Origin: Aliiroseovarius sp. S1123
GTDB lineage: Bacteria > Pseudomonadota > Alphaproteobacteria > Rhodobacterales > Rhodobacteraceae
Direction of reading: 5' to 3'
Assembly (NCBI RefSeq): GCF_023015885.1
Contig: NZ_JALKBE010000002.1
Location: forward strand, 62,001 to 126,000
Length of the DNA stretch: 64,000 nucleotides
Below, piece by piece: positions 55,593-64,000 of the stretch. Each line of letters starts with the position of its first letter. Positions within the stretch are counted from its first letter, which is position 1. The notes under the pieces were generated by a model. It saw only the letters and a program-made list of their open reading frames with translations. It did not search any database and was not told where the DNA came from. The position numbers and the translations under genes are program-made.

Positions 55593-55624
55593 ACGCCCTG
55601 TAGCTGAGGCAGGGCGTTTTATTT
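55593..55624 (+). terminator. Terminator between fdxA and carD
   Basis: ACGCCCTG pairs with CAGGGCGT around TAGCTGAGG, followed by TTTTATTT. It may end fdxA, or a very short RNA starting near 55574. Confidence 0.8.
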
Positions 55625-55645
55625 CGGTGAGTCGTGACATATTGA

Positions 55646-55675
55646 TGGCGGGCTATCGGCACCGCCACCATTTTT
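55646..55675 (+). terminator. Second hairpin before carD
   Basis: TGGCGG (55646-55651) pairs with CCGCCA (55662-55667), followed by CCATTTTT. Weaker than the first. Confidence 0.4.
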
Positions 55676-55733
55676 GTCTTATCGCGCCAGCCATGACACC
55701 CGACTGTAATAACAACGCGAAGGATCGCTAAAT

Positions 55734-56240
55734 ATGAGCAAGAAGAAACTGGATTTCCGCCCGAACGAATACGTTGTCTATCCCGCCCATGGCGTTGGAC
55801 AGATCGTGTCGATCGAAGAGCAGGAAGTTGCAGGGATCGAGCTTGAGCTGTTCGTCATCTCGTTTGAGAAAGACAAGATGACCTTGCGGGTGCCCACCAA
55901 CAAGGCCACCGAAGTTGGCATGCGCGGACTGTCCAGCCCGGACGAGATCTCGAAGGCGATGACCACCCTGAAAGGCAAGGCCCGTGTGAAGCGCGCCATG
56001 TGGTCGCGCCGTGCGCAGGAATATGAACAGAAGATCAACTCGGGCGATCTGATTGCCATCGCCGAGGTTGTGCGCGACCTGCACCGCACCGACGATCAGC
56101 GCGAGCAGAGCTATTCCGAGCGTCAGCTCTATGAAGCCGCACTTGAGCGTTTGACCCGCGAAGTGGCTGCCGTAGGTGGCGGGGACGAGTTGGCCGCGCA
56201 GAAAAAGGTCTCGGACGTTCTGACCTCGCGCGCTGCATAA
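55734..56240 (+). CDS. carD: CarD family transcriptional regulator
   Basis: 168 residues. N-terminal RNA-polymerase-binding domain FRPNEYVVYPAHGVGQIVSIEEQEVAG, KMTLRVPTNKATEVGMR, then a helical DNA-binding domain with SRRAQEYEQKINSGDLIAIAEVVRDLHR. It stabilises open promoter complexes of many genes. AAGGA precedes ATG 55734. Transcribed after a 277-base intergenic region that has several structured elements. Confidence 0.94.
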   Translation: MSKKKLDFRPNEYVVYPAHGVGQIVSIEEQEVAGIELELFVISFEKDKMTLRVPTNKATEVGMRGLSSPDEISKAMTTLKGKARVKRAMWSRRAQEYEQKINSGDLIAIAEVVRDLHRTDDQREQSYSERQLYEAALERLTREVAAVGGGDELAAQKKVSDVLTSRAA

Positions 56241-56261
56241 GCCAACGCTCTAAGAGTTCCG

Positions 56262-56293
56262 AAAAGCCGTCTGCCCCACGCAGGCGGCTTTTT
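56262..56293. terminator. Bidirectional terminator between carD and cobS
   Basis: AAAGCCG (56263-56269) with CGGCTTT (56285-56291), extended by CTGC with GCAG, loop CCCAC. Ends convergent genes. Confidence 0.85.
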
Positions 56294-57070
56294 CTATGCG
56301 ATCAGGCTGACCATGACGGCCAGTCCGATGATTTCGCTGATCTGTTGCGAGGCGCCCAGCACGTCGCCGGTTTGCCCACCGATCTTAGCGTTCGCAACGA
56401 CAGCCAAGGCGAGGGCGCCAAGGCCGATATAGGCCAAAACCGGGAAAAGCGCGTGTGGCATCAGGATCAGCACCACCAGCGCGGTCACGCCACAGGCGAT
56501 CCAAGCAGTGCGCGCGGGCGGGCGTCCCACTTGGCTGGCCAGTCCCGCGCCGCGCGCGTTGGGTAGGGCAGCCATTAGAAGCACCATGGGAAGGCGACTG
56601 CTGACGCCAATGACCACTAGCGCAGTCAGCGCGCCGGGGGCGGTCAGCACAGCGGCAAGGGCCGTCGCACGCAACCCCAGAGACAGCACCAGCGCGATTA
56701 CCCCATAGGCGCCAATTCGGCTGTCCTTCATGATCTCAAGCCGCCGCGCACGCTCGTACCCGCCCCAAAACCCGTCGGCGACATCAGCCAGGCCGTCCTC
56801 GTGCAGGGCACCGGTGACCATGATTTGTCCCAGTAGCGCCAGACAGGCCGCGAACAGGGGCGGAAGGCCGACGGACACGGCACCGACACCAAGTCCCCAT
56901 CCGATTAACGCAGGCACCGCCCCGGCCAAAGGCCACGCCCAGGCCGACCGCGCCGCCCGCTGGGTCGCCAGCGTTGCATCCACCCGTATCGGTAGACGGG
57001 TCAAAAGCCCAATCGCCGCTGGGATATCCGCGGGATGCAGGATCGACGTCGATCTGTCGTGTTTCGTCAT
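56294..57070 (-). CDS. cobS: Adenosylcobinamide-GDP ribazoletransferase
   Basis: Joins the lower ligand to adenosylcobinamide-GDP, the last step of cobalamin assembly. 258 residues, several membrane segments. [12 protein letters not shown] is the CobS N-terminus, and [37 protein letters not shown] is the signature with the metal-binding acid residues. The start is ATG 57070; a longer frame to 57136 overlaps cobT. Divergent from cobT with 81 bases between. Confidence 0.95.
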   Translation of the reverse strand: MTKHDRSTSILHPADIPAAIGLLTRLPIRVDATLATQRAARSAWAWPLAGAVPALIGWGLGVGAVSVGLPPLFAACLALLGQIMVTGALHEDGLADVADGFWGGYERARRLEIMKDSRIGAYGVIALVLSLGLRATALAAVLTAPGALTALVVIGVSSRLPMVLLMAALPNARGAGLASQVGRPPARTAWIACGVTALVVLILMPHALFPVLAYIGLGALALAVVANAKIGGQTGDVLGASQQISEIIGLAVMVSLIA

Positions 57071-57151
57071 ATTTGGTCTTTTGCAGTCTGGTTGCAGTTG
57101 TCCCCCATCGGTAAAGAGGGTGAGGAAATGAATCAATCAAGGAGTCTCGCC

Positions 57152-58171
57152 ATGTCGCAACAGCCATTCTCGACCCTGGCCGAGTTCAAGGCGCTGCTGG
57201 AAGCGGCGAACGGCCCGGATACTGCGGCGATCCAAGCGGCGGAAGAGCGGAACGGCCAGCTGACCAAACCCCCCGGCGCGCTGGGACGTTTGGAAGAACT
57301 GGCGATTTGGTTTGCGGGCTGGCAGGGCAATGGACGCCCTGAATTGAAAGCGCCTCAGGTTGTGGTGTTTGCGGGCAATCACGGCGTGACCGCACAGGGC
57401 GTGTCCGCCTTTCCGGCGGAAGTGACCGAGCAGATGGTTCTGAACTTCCAACACGGAGGTGCTGCGATCAACCAGCTGTCCAAGGCCGCAGGCGCGCAGA
57501 TGGATGTGCACGCACTGGATCTTGACCGCCCCACACAGGATTTCACTCAAGGCGCGGCCATGAACGAGGACGAGGTCGTCGCCGCCCTTCTGGTCGGCTG
57601 GAACGCGGTCAGCACCGGCGCAGACCTGTTGGTGACCGGCGAAATGGGGATCGGCAACACGACCTCTGCTGCCGCGCTGTTCCTGGCACTTTATGGCGGC
57701 GAGGCCGAAGATTGGGTCGGACGCGGAACTGGCGTGGACGATGATGGTCTGGCGCTGAAGGCCCGCGTGATCCGCGAGGGGCTGGCCGCCAACGCATCGG
57801 CTTCTGGCAATGGACTGGAAGCACTGCGTTGCTTGGGTGGCCGCGAAGTGGCCGCAATGGCCGGTGCCATGGCGCGTGCGCGCGTTTTGGGTGTTCCGGT
57901 GATTATCGACGGCTTCATCTCGACCGCAGCAGCCGCTTGTTTGCATGAAACCGTGCCGGGTGCGTTGGACCATGCGGTTGCAGGCCATGTTTCGGCTGAA
58001 CTGGCTCATGCCAACGCCTTGGAGCGCATTGGCAAAGAGCCGCTTTTGTCGCTGGGCATGCGGCTTGGCGAAGGATCGGGTGCTGGGGTTGCGATCAACA
58101 TCCTGAAAGCCGCCATCGCGTGCCACTCGGGTATGGCGACTTTTGCCGAGGCAGGCGTGTCCGACGGCTAA
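57152..58171 (+). CDS. cobT: Nicotinate-nucleotide-dimethylbenzimidazole phosphoribosyltransferase
   Basis: Makes alpha-ribazole phosphate for the lower ligand. 339 residues. [42 protein letters not shown] and [14 protein letters not shown] are family motifs; the C-terminal [16 protein letters not shown] holds the catalytic glutamate. GGAG at 57141 fits ATG 57152; ATG 57128 is an alternative start. A terminator follows. Confidence 0.95.
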   Translation: MSQQPFSTLAEFKALLEAANGPDTAAIQAAEERNGQLTKPPGALGRLEELAIWFAGWQGNGRPELKAPQVVVFAGNHGVTAQGVSAFPAEVTEQMVLNFQHGGAAINQLSKAAGAQMDVHALDLDRPTQDFTQGAAMNEDEVVAALLVGWNAVSTGADLLVTGEMGIGNTTSAAALFLALYGGEAEDWVGRGTGVDDDGLALKARVIREGLAANASASGNGLEALRCLGGREVAAMAGAMARARVLGVPVIIDGFISTAAAACLHETVPGALDHAVAGHVSAELAHANALERIGKEPLLSLGMRLGEGSGAGVAINILKAAIACHSGMATFAEAGVSDG

Positions 58172-58196
58172 TCGCCTTTCCTGATCAAAAACAACG

Positions 58197-58229
58197 GGCC
58201 GAAATGTGAAAGCGTTTCGGCCTTTTTTT
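58197..58229 (+). terminator. Terminator of cobT
   Basis: GGCCGAAA (58197-58204) with TTTCGGCC (58215-58222), then seven T. Confidence 0.92.
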
Positions 58230-58253
58230 ATGGGGCTCCAAACTGTCAGAGGG

Positions 58254-61028
58254 TCAACTGAAGGGCAGAACGTCCAGCGTTACGCTTCGTCCGCCTTTTT
58301 GGTAGATCAACTTTGTGGTCGAGATCGAGACCACCTTGCCGCCATCCAACCGGCTTCCTATGCCAACTTTGACATAACGGCCCGAGGGCATGCGGACCAA
58401 GGCCCGTCGCGACGAGGCTGGGCCGTAGATCCCGATCAGGCTGATTTTACGCAGGTTGATGGCGTTCTTGATGGTCGCCTGTTTTGCTACCGATGCCCGT
58501 GTGGGGATCGACGGACCTGTGGTCTGCGGGGCCACGGCCACACTGCCATCCGACGCCGCGCCATTCGGACGGGATTGCGCCACGATGCGTGAGAAGTTCG
58601 AAGGGCGCGCCTTAGGCGCGGTCGAGCGCGACACGGCCAGCGCTGTTGGCGCGATTCCCGCAGCCGCGGCGTTCTCGCCCGACAGGGCCGCTGCAATGGC
58701 GTCAGCCTGCGCCTGCGCCTGTTCCTGCGCGGCAGCAAGGATTGCGTCAGGGCGGCCACGCGGGCGCAATTGCGCCAGTTCAGTTCGGGTGCGCCCACCC
58801 AGCAGTAGGCGTTCGTTCCCCTCGATAATACCATCAGGGCGCGCGCGCGGGCGGATGGTCGGTGTCGCCTCGACCGCCTCGGTCACACCTTCCGTAGCGT
58901 CTTCTATCGTGGCCTCTTCTACCGCGGTCAGGTTTTGCTCAGGCCGCGGGGCGGGGGCAGGGGTCACATCTGGGCGACCCGCGATGACCACTGCACCTTC
59001 CGGGGTCAGAACGCCCTCGGGGGTAGCTTGGACCAAGCCGCGCTCATCCAGATTGAACACGGTTCCAAGCGGCGGCGGTGGGGTTGTGTTTGGAAGGGGA
59101 CCACCCATTTGATCCGCCCGGAAAGGAGTCAGGGCAACCGCGTCATGACCAACCGTTTGCGGATCGATCGAGGCGACATAGAGGTCATCAATTCGTCCCG
59201 TGCTGGTGTCGCTCAACGGATCGGGTGCGCGTTGCCAGATCCCGGTTGCTGCATAGCGTGCCTGTGCGGCTTCTTCGGACAGCGGCTCTGGTAATTGGTT
59301 ATCCAGCACCTCGTCCCCTTCGACAAGCGAGGGGTCGATCAAATTGCTGTCAGCACCGAATACCTCGTCTTCGTCAACATCGGATTGGGCGTTTGTAATG
59401 GCGGCTTCAAACTGGTCGATCTGGCTGGAATCGCGCGCGGTCGTCGTATCTGACAGGAACAGCATCGACCAGAGGATCAGAATGCCCAGGAAAACCAGAA
59501 GGCCAAGGATAAGGTAGAGCGCCAGAAAACGGGGTTTACCGCCAACCTGCTGGGTTTTGCGGGCGCCGAAAACGGTGAGCGCCTCGGCCTCTTGCGACCA
59601 ACTGCCCGCGTCGTCCGATGGTGTGGCGTCGCCATCCGTTCCCGGCGGGGGAGCAATGGCTGTGACAACTGGTTTGTTGGACGCTGGCGCGGGCCTGCTG
59701 CGGCCTTTGTGCAAAATTTGGCCGCCCAACTGGGTCAGAACAGCGGCGCGGCCGAGTTTCGGATCGGTTTTTGTCTGGGTGTTCTTGCCGGTGGATGCGG
59801 ACGGTATCTTGCTGGCGGCCTGACGTCCAAGTGCGCTGACATGTCCCGCAGCGGCTGTCAGCCCTGCGGCCCCCTTGCGTGCCGCATTGGACAGTCCGTC
59901 CTTGCCACGCTCGGCGACGGCTTTTGCCTTTGCTGGCTTTGGCGGCTCAGGGTCGGTCTCGAATGCTACGGGTGCAGTTACGGGCACGTGGACCGTTGCG
60001 GGCGGTGCAGGCGGGATGGCGGGCTTGTTGGTCTCGGGTGCGGGTTCGGACGCGGTCAGGCCAAGGGATAACCGAGGCTCGGCCGGGGCTGGGGTGGGGT
60101 CCGTTGGGGTCTTGGCCGGGGCTGCTGGAGCGGCCTCGACCGCTGCATCTGTGGAGCGGCTTGAAGAAAAGCCAATGACGGGCGCCTCGGATTCTTCAGG
60201 CTTGGATGCTGGCGCATCGGCGGCGGCCGGGGCCGTTGCCGGCTCTTCCAACGACGCGGGCTCGGGTTTGGATTTTCGCGGCTTTTTAGGTGGGAGCGGC
60301 TTCGACGCCTCTTTTTCCTCGGCAGCAGGCATGTCTGGCGTCGGCGGGAAGGGGGCAAGCTCGGGAATATCGCTGGCGGATGTTGGTGCGGGCGGCGGCG
60401 GTGCCGCCTCTTCGGGGGGCGTGGCCGGGTCCTCTAAAGTCAGAGGTGCCTCGTCCTCCTTGGCAGTGTTGACATCAATCGACAGCGGTTCGGTATCCAG
60501 AAGCTTTGGAACCGGGCGCTTTTCGCGGTCAAGAACCGTCGTACTGTCTTCCAAAGACCCGAAATAAACTTCGCCCGAGAATGCGCCTTTGGGGCGTGCA
60601 ACAAACCCCAAAGGGTTCATCGCGTGGTCTTGCGCAAAGCCTAATGCTTCGTCCAGCGTAACACGGGCGACAACGGCCACGTGGACCATGGCCTCTTCGC
60701 TATCATCTGGCTGCCAGTCAAAAACAAGATCTTCGACCGCATAAGGGGTCAGTCCCTCAAGCCCTTCGCGAATGCGCGCCTCACGTGTGACGGCATCGGG
60801 GCCCGGCGCCGTCATTGAGGTGAACAGGATTTGCGTTCCGGGCACGATCAGCTTGGTGGCAAATACACCAGAGCCGAGCGTCGTGGCGATGTCGCGCAAT
60901 GCCGTCAGAGCCGAGGTCAGGTCGGGATCGTCCAGTGCAACCTTGCCAACAAGCTGCCAACCGTCCTTGCCGCGATGGACAAGACCGATCCCATCGGGAT
61001 TGAGATCAAGCGCAAAGCTTGGTTTCAT
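58254..61028 (-). CDS. Large bitopic envelope protein, PilM/GspL-like N-terminus and PilP/GspC-like C-terminus
   Basis: 924 residues. Residues 1-150 resemble the cytoplasmic actin-like part of PilM/GspL (FALDLNPDGIGLVHRGKDGWQLVG, then TREARIREGLEGLTPYAVEDLVFDW). Residues about 150-490 are a Pro/Ala/Glu-rich linker. One membrane segment, residues 501-525 (FLALYLILGLLVFLGILILW). The periplasmic part is low-complexity, with repeated RPRARPDG-like units. The last 70 residues, LRKISLIGIYGPASSRRALVRMPSGRYVKVGIGSRLDGGKV, match the PilP/GspC homology domain. No other pilus or secretion gene is close. It starts at ATG 61028; the longer frame to 61067 is unlikely. Function unknown. Confidence 0.65.
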   Translation of the reverse strand: MKPSFALDLNPDGIGLVHRGKDGWQLVGKVALDDPDLTSALTALRDIATTLGSGVFATKLIVPGTQILFTSMTAPGPDAVTREARIREGLEGLTPYAVEDLVFDWQPDDSEEAMVHVAVVARVTLDEALGFAQDHAMNPLGFVARPKGAFSGEVYFGSLEDSTTVLDREKRPVPKLLDTEPLSIDVNTAKEDEAPLTLEDPATPPEEAAPPPPAPTSASDIPELAPFPPTPDMPAAEEKEASKPLPPKKPRKSKPEPASLEEPATAPAAADAPASKPEESEAPVIGFSSSRSTDAAVEAAPAAPAKTPTDPTPAPAEPRLSLGLTASEPAPETNKPAIPPAPPATVHVPVTAPVAFETDPEPPKPAKAKAVAERGKDGLSNAARKGAAGLTAAAGHVSALGRQAASKIPSASTGKNTQTKTDPKLGRAAVLTQLGGQILHKGRSRPAPASNKPVVTAIAPPPGTDGDATPSDDAGSWSQEAEALTVFGARKTQQVGGKPRFLALYLILGLLVFLGILILWSMLFLSDTTTARDSSQIDQFEAAITNAQSDVDEDEVFGADSNLIDPSLVEGDEVLDNQLPEPLSEEAAQARYAATGIWQRAPDPLSDTSTGRIDDLYVASIDPQTVGHDAVALTPFRADQMGGPLPNTTPPPPLGTVFNLDERGLVQATPEGVLTPEGAVVIAGRPDVTPAPAPRPEQNLTAVEEATIEDATEGVTEAVEATPTIRPRARPDGIIEGNERLLLGGRTRTELAQLRPRGRPDAILAAAQEQAQAQADAIAAALSGENAAAAGIAPTALAVSRSTAPKARPSNFSRIVAQSRPNGAASDGSVAVAPQTTGPSIPTRASVAKQATIKNAINLRKISLIGIYGPASSRRALVRMPSGRYVKVGIGSRLDGGKVVSISTTKLIYQKGGRSVTLDVLPFS

Positions 61029-61201
61029 ACAGCCATGTCCCCTTCGAAAATACCTGGCGTCAGGCACAGCTTTTGCGGCCTTGCAACCGCTGAATACCGG
61101 ATTGAAACTACAGCAGGAAATTGCTCATGGAAAGGGGGCGTGCGGTCGCGCCCTTGCCAGTGGCGGAAGACAGCGCAATCTGTTGGAAAAAGGAGCTTAA
61201 G

Positions 61202-61894
61202 ATGCGGAAACTTTTATCCATTATTGCGATTTCCATTGCCGCAGCAGGTATCGGCCATGCCGAAACGGCGGCGGTTCCGCAACTGACCGTGACCGGTCAG
61301 GGCGTAGCGCAGGTCGTGCCGGATATGGCGCGGGTCAGCCTGGGCGTTAGCGAGCGGTCGGACGATGCTGGACAGGCGCTTGATGCTGTTGCCGGGTTGA
61401 TCGCACGTATGCTGACCAAACTGACCGAAGCCGGCGTCGCCGAGCGTGATATCCAAAGCACGCAGGTCAATCTGTCACCGCAATATGACTATAACCGAAA
61501 GAACAATGGTGCGCCGGTTCTGGTTGGTTTCGTGGCCAGCTCGACCCTGTCGGTGAAGGTGCAGGATCTGTCGACACTTGGGGCGATCATGACGGCAGTG
61601 ACCTCGGTCGGCGCGAACGAGATCCACGGGCTGCAATTTGATGTGAAGGACCGTGCAGGTGCCGAAGACAGTGCCCGTGCACTGGCCGTGAAGGATGCGA
61701 TGCACCGCGCCACGGTGCTTGCCGAAGCTGCGGGGCTTAAACTGGGGTCTGTCCTGATGATGCAGGAAGGCGGTGCCGCGCCCGGTCGCCCGGTCATGAT
61801 GGCGATGGAGCGCGCTGCGGCGGACATGCCGATTGCGGCCGGTGAAATGGGCATCAATTCCAGCGTCACGATGGTGTTTGAACTGGTTGAATAA
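61202..61894 (+). CDS. SIMPL domain protein (DUF541)
   Basis: 230 residues. Signal peptide MRKLLSIIAISIAAAGIGHA, then QLTVTGQGVAQVVPDMARVSLGVSE, the N-terminal SIMPL signature, and the usual tandem betas to the end (INSSVTMVFELVE). Periplasmic; family function unclear (linked to oxidative stress in E. coli). AAGGAG precedes ATG 61202. Divergent from the PilM/PilP-like gene with 173 bases between. Confidence 0.9.
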   Translation: MRKLLSIIAISIAAAGIGHAETAAVPQLTVTGQGVAQVVPDMARVSLGVSERSDDAGQALDAVAGLIARMLTKLTEAGVAERDIQSTQVNLSPQYDYNRKNNGAPVLVGFVASSTLSVKVQDLSTLGAIMTAVTSVGANEIHGLQFDVKDRAGAEDSARALAVKDAMHRATVLAEAAGLKLGSVLMMQEGGAAPGRPVMMAMERAAADMPIAAGEMGINSSVTMVFELVE

Positions 61895-61915
61895 ACGGCC
61901 CTAAGGCGCTGAAAT

Positions 61916-61945
61916 AAAAAGAACCCCGCCGATTTGGCGGGGTTC
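61916..61945 (-). terminator. Terminator between SIMPL gene and metY
   Basis: GAACCCCGCC (61921-61930) pairs with GGCGGGGTTC (61936-61945). The A run at 61916-61920 gives a U run on the minus strand; both genes converge. Confidence 0.85.
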
Positions 61946-61968
61946 TGTGTTTCTTAAAGAATTGTGGC

Positions 61969-63261
61969 TTACGCCGTCGCTGCCGCCAGCGCCTGATCCA
62001 GATCGGCGATGATGTCGGCTGCGTCCTCTGTCCCGATCGAGACACGGACCACGTTGGGCGCGGCGCCCGCCGCAACTTGCTGTTCCTCGTTTAGCTGACG
62101 GTGCGTGGTCGAGGCCGAGTGGATGATCAGCGAGCGTGTGTCGCCAAGGTTGGCCACGTGGCTGAACAGTTTCAGGTTGTTGACCAGCTTCACACAAGCC
62201 TCGTAGCCGCCTTTCACGCCCACGGTGAACAACGCACCCGGACCTTTCGGGGCAATCGCTTTGGCGCGGTCGTGATAGGGCGACGAGGGCAGACCCGCAT
62301 AGCTGACGCTTTCGATGCGGTCGTCAGCCTCCAGCCATTCGGCAACCTTCTGGGCATTCTCAACGTGCTTCTGCATGCGCAGAGACAGCGTCTCGATCCC
62401 CATGAGCGTATAGTGCGCGCCTTGCGGGTTCATGGTCATGCCCAGATCACGCAGGCCAATGGCGATGCCGTGGAACGTATAGGCCATCGGGCCAAGGGCC
62501 GCGCCGAAGGTCAGGCCGTGATAGGCCGGTTCCGGCTGGCTGAACGACGGGAATTTGTCCGAGGCCATCCAGTCGAACTTGCCTGAATCGACCACACAGC
62601 CGCCGGTCACGGTACCATTGCCGGTCAGGTATTTGGTGGTCGAGTGTACGACGATGGTCGCGCCCATCTCGATCGGGCGCACCAGATAGGGCGTGGCCGA
62701 GGTGTTGTCGACGATCAGCGGGACGCCGGCCTTGTCAGCGACTGCCGCGATGGCCGGGATATCCGTAGGGACGCCCGCCGGGTTCGCGATGCTTTCGCAG
62801 AACACGGCGCGGGTGTTGTCGTCGATGGCAGCCTCAACAGCAGCCGGATCGTCGAAGTCCACCAGCTTGGCTTCCCAGCCGAAGCGTTTGAAGGTCTGGG
62901 TGAACTGGGTGACGGTACCACCATACAGCTTGTTCGACGCCACGATGTTCAGGCCCGGGCCCATCAGTGGGAACAGCGCCATGATCTGGGCTGCGTGACC
63001 CGACGAGCAGCAGAAGCCGCCAGCGCCGCCTTCAAGCGCCACGATCCGGTTGGCCAGCGCGCCAACGGTCGGGTTGGTCAGGCGCGAATAGATATAGCCG
63101 ACCTCTTCCAGGTTAAACAGACGCGCTGCGTGGTCTGCGTCTTGGAAGACATATGCGGTGGTCTGGTAGATCGGCACCTGACGGGCGCCGGTGGCGGGAT
63201 CAGGTTCGGTGCCTGCGTGGATCTGCAGCGTGTCAAAGCCCTGTGGGCGTTCGTCGGACAT
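61969..63261 (-). CDS. metY: O-acetylhomoserine aminocarboxypropyltransferase (sulfhydrylase)
   Basis: PLP enzyme that makes homocysteine directly from sulfide. 430 residues. GTEPDPATGARQVPIYQTTAYVF and YSRLTNPTV are the family N-terminus, LIVDNTSATPYLVRPIEMGATIVVHSTTKYLTGNG has the PLP lysine, and the C-terminal HSASTTHRQL is typical of MetY. ATG 63261 follows GGGAGAG; a longer frame to 63276 is unlikely. The VOC gene is divergent, 181 bases away. I see no SAM-II riboswitch upstream. Confidence 0.94.
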   Translation of the reverse strand: MSDERPQGFDTLQIHAGTEPDPATGARQVPIYQTTAYVFQDADHAARLFNLEEVGYIYSRLTNPTVGALANRIVALEGGAGGFCCSSGHAAQIMALFPLMGPGLNIVASNKLYGGTVTQFTQTFKRFGWEAKLVDFDDPAAVEAAIDDNTRAVFCESIANPAGVPTDIPAIAAVADKAGVPLIVDNTSATPYLVRPIEMGATIVVHSTTKYLTGNGTVTGGCVVDSGKFDWMASDKFPSFSQPEPAYHGLTFGAALGPMAYTFHGIAIGLRDLGMTMNPQGAHYTLMGIETLSLRMQKHVENAQKVAEWLEADDRIESVSYAGLPSSPYHDRAKAIAPKGPGALFTVGVKGGYEACVKLVNNLKLFSHVANLGDTRSLIIHSASTTHRQLNEEQQVAAGAAPNVVRVSIGTEDAADIIADLDQALAAATA

Positions 63262-63442
63262 GGGTCTCTCCCTCATTCTTGGTCGCGGGAAGGCTAGGGC
63301 ATTGCGGCGATGGCATCAACGACCAAGCGGTCTGCTTTGCGCACTATTTTTCCGATCAGGAATGCTGGTCGCGCTGCATCTTCGGGCTGGTCCAATTTCC
63401 CAAAATTCGTAAGCTGAGCAAAACACTGTTCCGGAGGCCCCC

Positions 63443-63886
63443 ATGCTGACGCCCTTTCACCTTGCCATCAATGTGACCGATCTTGCTGAAACCCGTGCGT
63501 TTTATGGCGGCGTTCTGGGCTGTGCCGAGGGCCGGTCAACCGACACATGGGTCGATTACAGCTTCTTCGGCCACCAGCTGAGTTTCCATCTGGGCGAACC
63601 CTTCGCCACCGCCAACGCCGGCAAGGTCGGCGCGCATATGGTGGCCATGCCGCATTTCGGCGTGGTGCTCGCCTATGACGACTGGCGCGCGCTGGCGGAC
63701 CGGCTAGAGGTCGCGGGCACCGACTGGGTCATCGCCCCCACGGTGCGGTTCGAAGGCGAACCCGGAGAGCAATGGACGATGTTCTTCCGGGATCCTTCAG
63801 GCAACCCGATTGAGGTGAAGGGGTTTCGGGATATGGACGGGGTGTTTTCACGATATCAGGTGGCAACCGGCGCTGCGCAGGTGTAA
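63443..63886 (+). CDS. VOC family (glyoxalase/dioxygenase-like) protein
   Basis: 147 residues. HLAINVTDLAETRAFYGGVLGC begins the fold, with a histidine ligand; FFGHQLSFHL, HFGVVLAYDDW and MFFRDPSGNPIEVKGF hold further ligands. It is a metal-dependent enzyme or binding protein; substrate not known. GGAGG precedes ATG 63443. Divergent from metY. Confidence 0.88.
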   Translation: MLTPFHLAINVTDLAETRAFYGGVLGCAEGRSTDTWVDYSFFGHQLSFHLGEPFATANAGKVGAHMVAMPHFGVVLAYDDWRALADRLEVAGTDWVIAPTVRFEGEPGEQWTMFFRDPSGNPIEVKGFRDMDGVFSRYQVATGAAQV

Positions 63887-63917
63887 TCACTTAACAGTTC
63901 AGTTCTGGAGGTAGCAT

Positions 63918-64000
63918 TTGTATTCTGAAAGACCAGAAGGGTTTTACACCGACGATTTCATGTTCGATGTAATGGGTATCGAAGAACTTCCGTCCGCACT
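63918..64000 (+). CDS. Start of an unidentified gene, cut by the window end
   Basis: TTG 63918 follows GGAGG at 63907-63911 and the frame stays open to the last base. The visible residues read MYSERPEGFYTDDFMFDVMG. I do not recognise the family from 27 residues. ATG codons in the frame at 63958 and 63970 lack a ribosome site. Confidence 0.5.
   Translation, partial: MYSERPEGFYTDDFMFDVMGIEELPSA

Noticed and set aside
63262-63442. SAM-II or SAM/SAH riboswitch upstream of metY
   Set aside because: I looked for the conserved pseudoknot words on the minus strand and found none.

Overview
The window is ordinary chromosomal DNA of a high-GC alphaproteobacterium, most likely a member of the Rhodobacteraceae (Roseobacter group). 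The inference rests on gene content: a SUV3-like helicase next to an S4 protein, FdxA and CarD; DUF4167 after prfA-prmC; a DUF2852 protein; Bpt leucyltransferase; a B12-dependent class II ribonucleotide reductase; and an alphaproteobacterial GTTC-N7-GTTC SOS box before uvrA. There is one tRNA (Pro, TGG). I see no rRNA, CRISPR array, insertion sequence, prophage or integration scar. Almost every base belongs to a recognisable gene.

Layout. 1-6.3 kb: truncated queA, an MFS carrier, a DUF924 protein, lpdA, a small arsR-SRPBCC-DUF1761 operon and a rhodanese. 6.3-14.2 kb: uvrA, an iron-binding FbpA-type protein, mazG, an M20 amidohydrolase, an agmatinase-family enzyme and two small envelope proteins. 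14.3-20.5 kb: prfA-prmC, DUF4167, gpt, fabI, pdxH, a double cold-shock protein, a DUF192 protein and tRNA-Pro. 20.5-27.7 kb: nrdJ preceded by NrdR boxes, then ilvBN preceded by a complete attenuator with its own leader peptide. 27.9-36 kb: bpt, RDD and DUF2852 membrane proteins, cytochrome b561 divergent from a marR regulator, ybaK, glnE, and a membrane PilZ-like protein. 36-44 kb: uracil/xanthine permease, MFS carrier, cobB-cobA divergent from cbiD-cobK, then an AlkA-like glycosylase and an esterase. 44-50 kb: HNH nuclease, a second ureohydrolase, and zwf-pgl-pgi. 50-58 kb: hydrolase, SCP2 protein, TPR protein, helicase, S4, fdxA, carD, and divergent cobS/cobT. 58-64 kb: a large PilM/PilP-like membrane protein, a SIMPL protein, metY, a VOC protein and the start of one more gene.

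How the parts connect. Cobalamin is a theme: cobA, cobB, cbiD, cobK, cobS and cobT make it, and nrdJ needs it for DNA precursors. zwf-pgl-pgi feed the oxidative pentose phosphate and Entner-Doudoroff routes and carry a LacI-type operator. ilvBN is controlled by branched-chain amino-acid attenuation. prfA-prmC pair a release factor with its methylase.

No obvious new defence or mobile system is present. The most interesting material is a large envelope protein that seems to combine PilM/GspL-like and PilP/GspC-like ends without neighbouring pilus genes, and a set of unassigned palindromes and structured intergenic regions. Start codons were chosen by ribosome-binding sites and family starts, so several are shorter than the longest open frame. 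All family assignments are from reading the protein sequence; no database search was possible.
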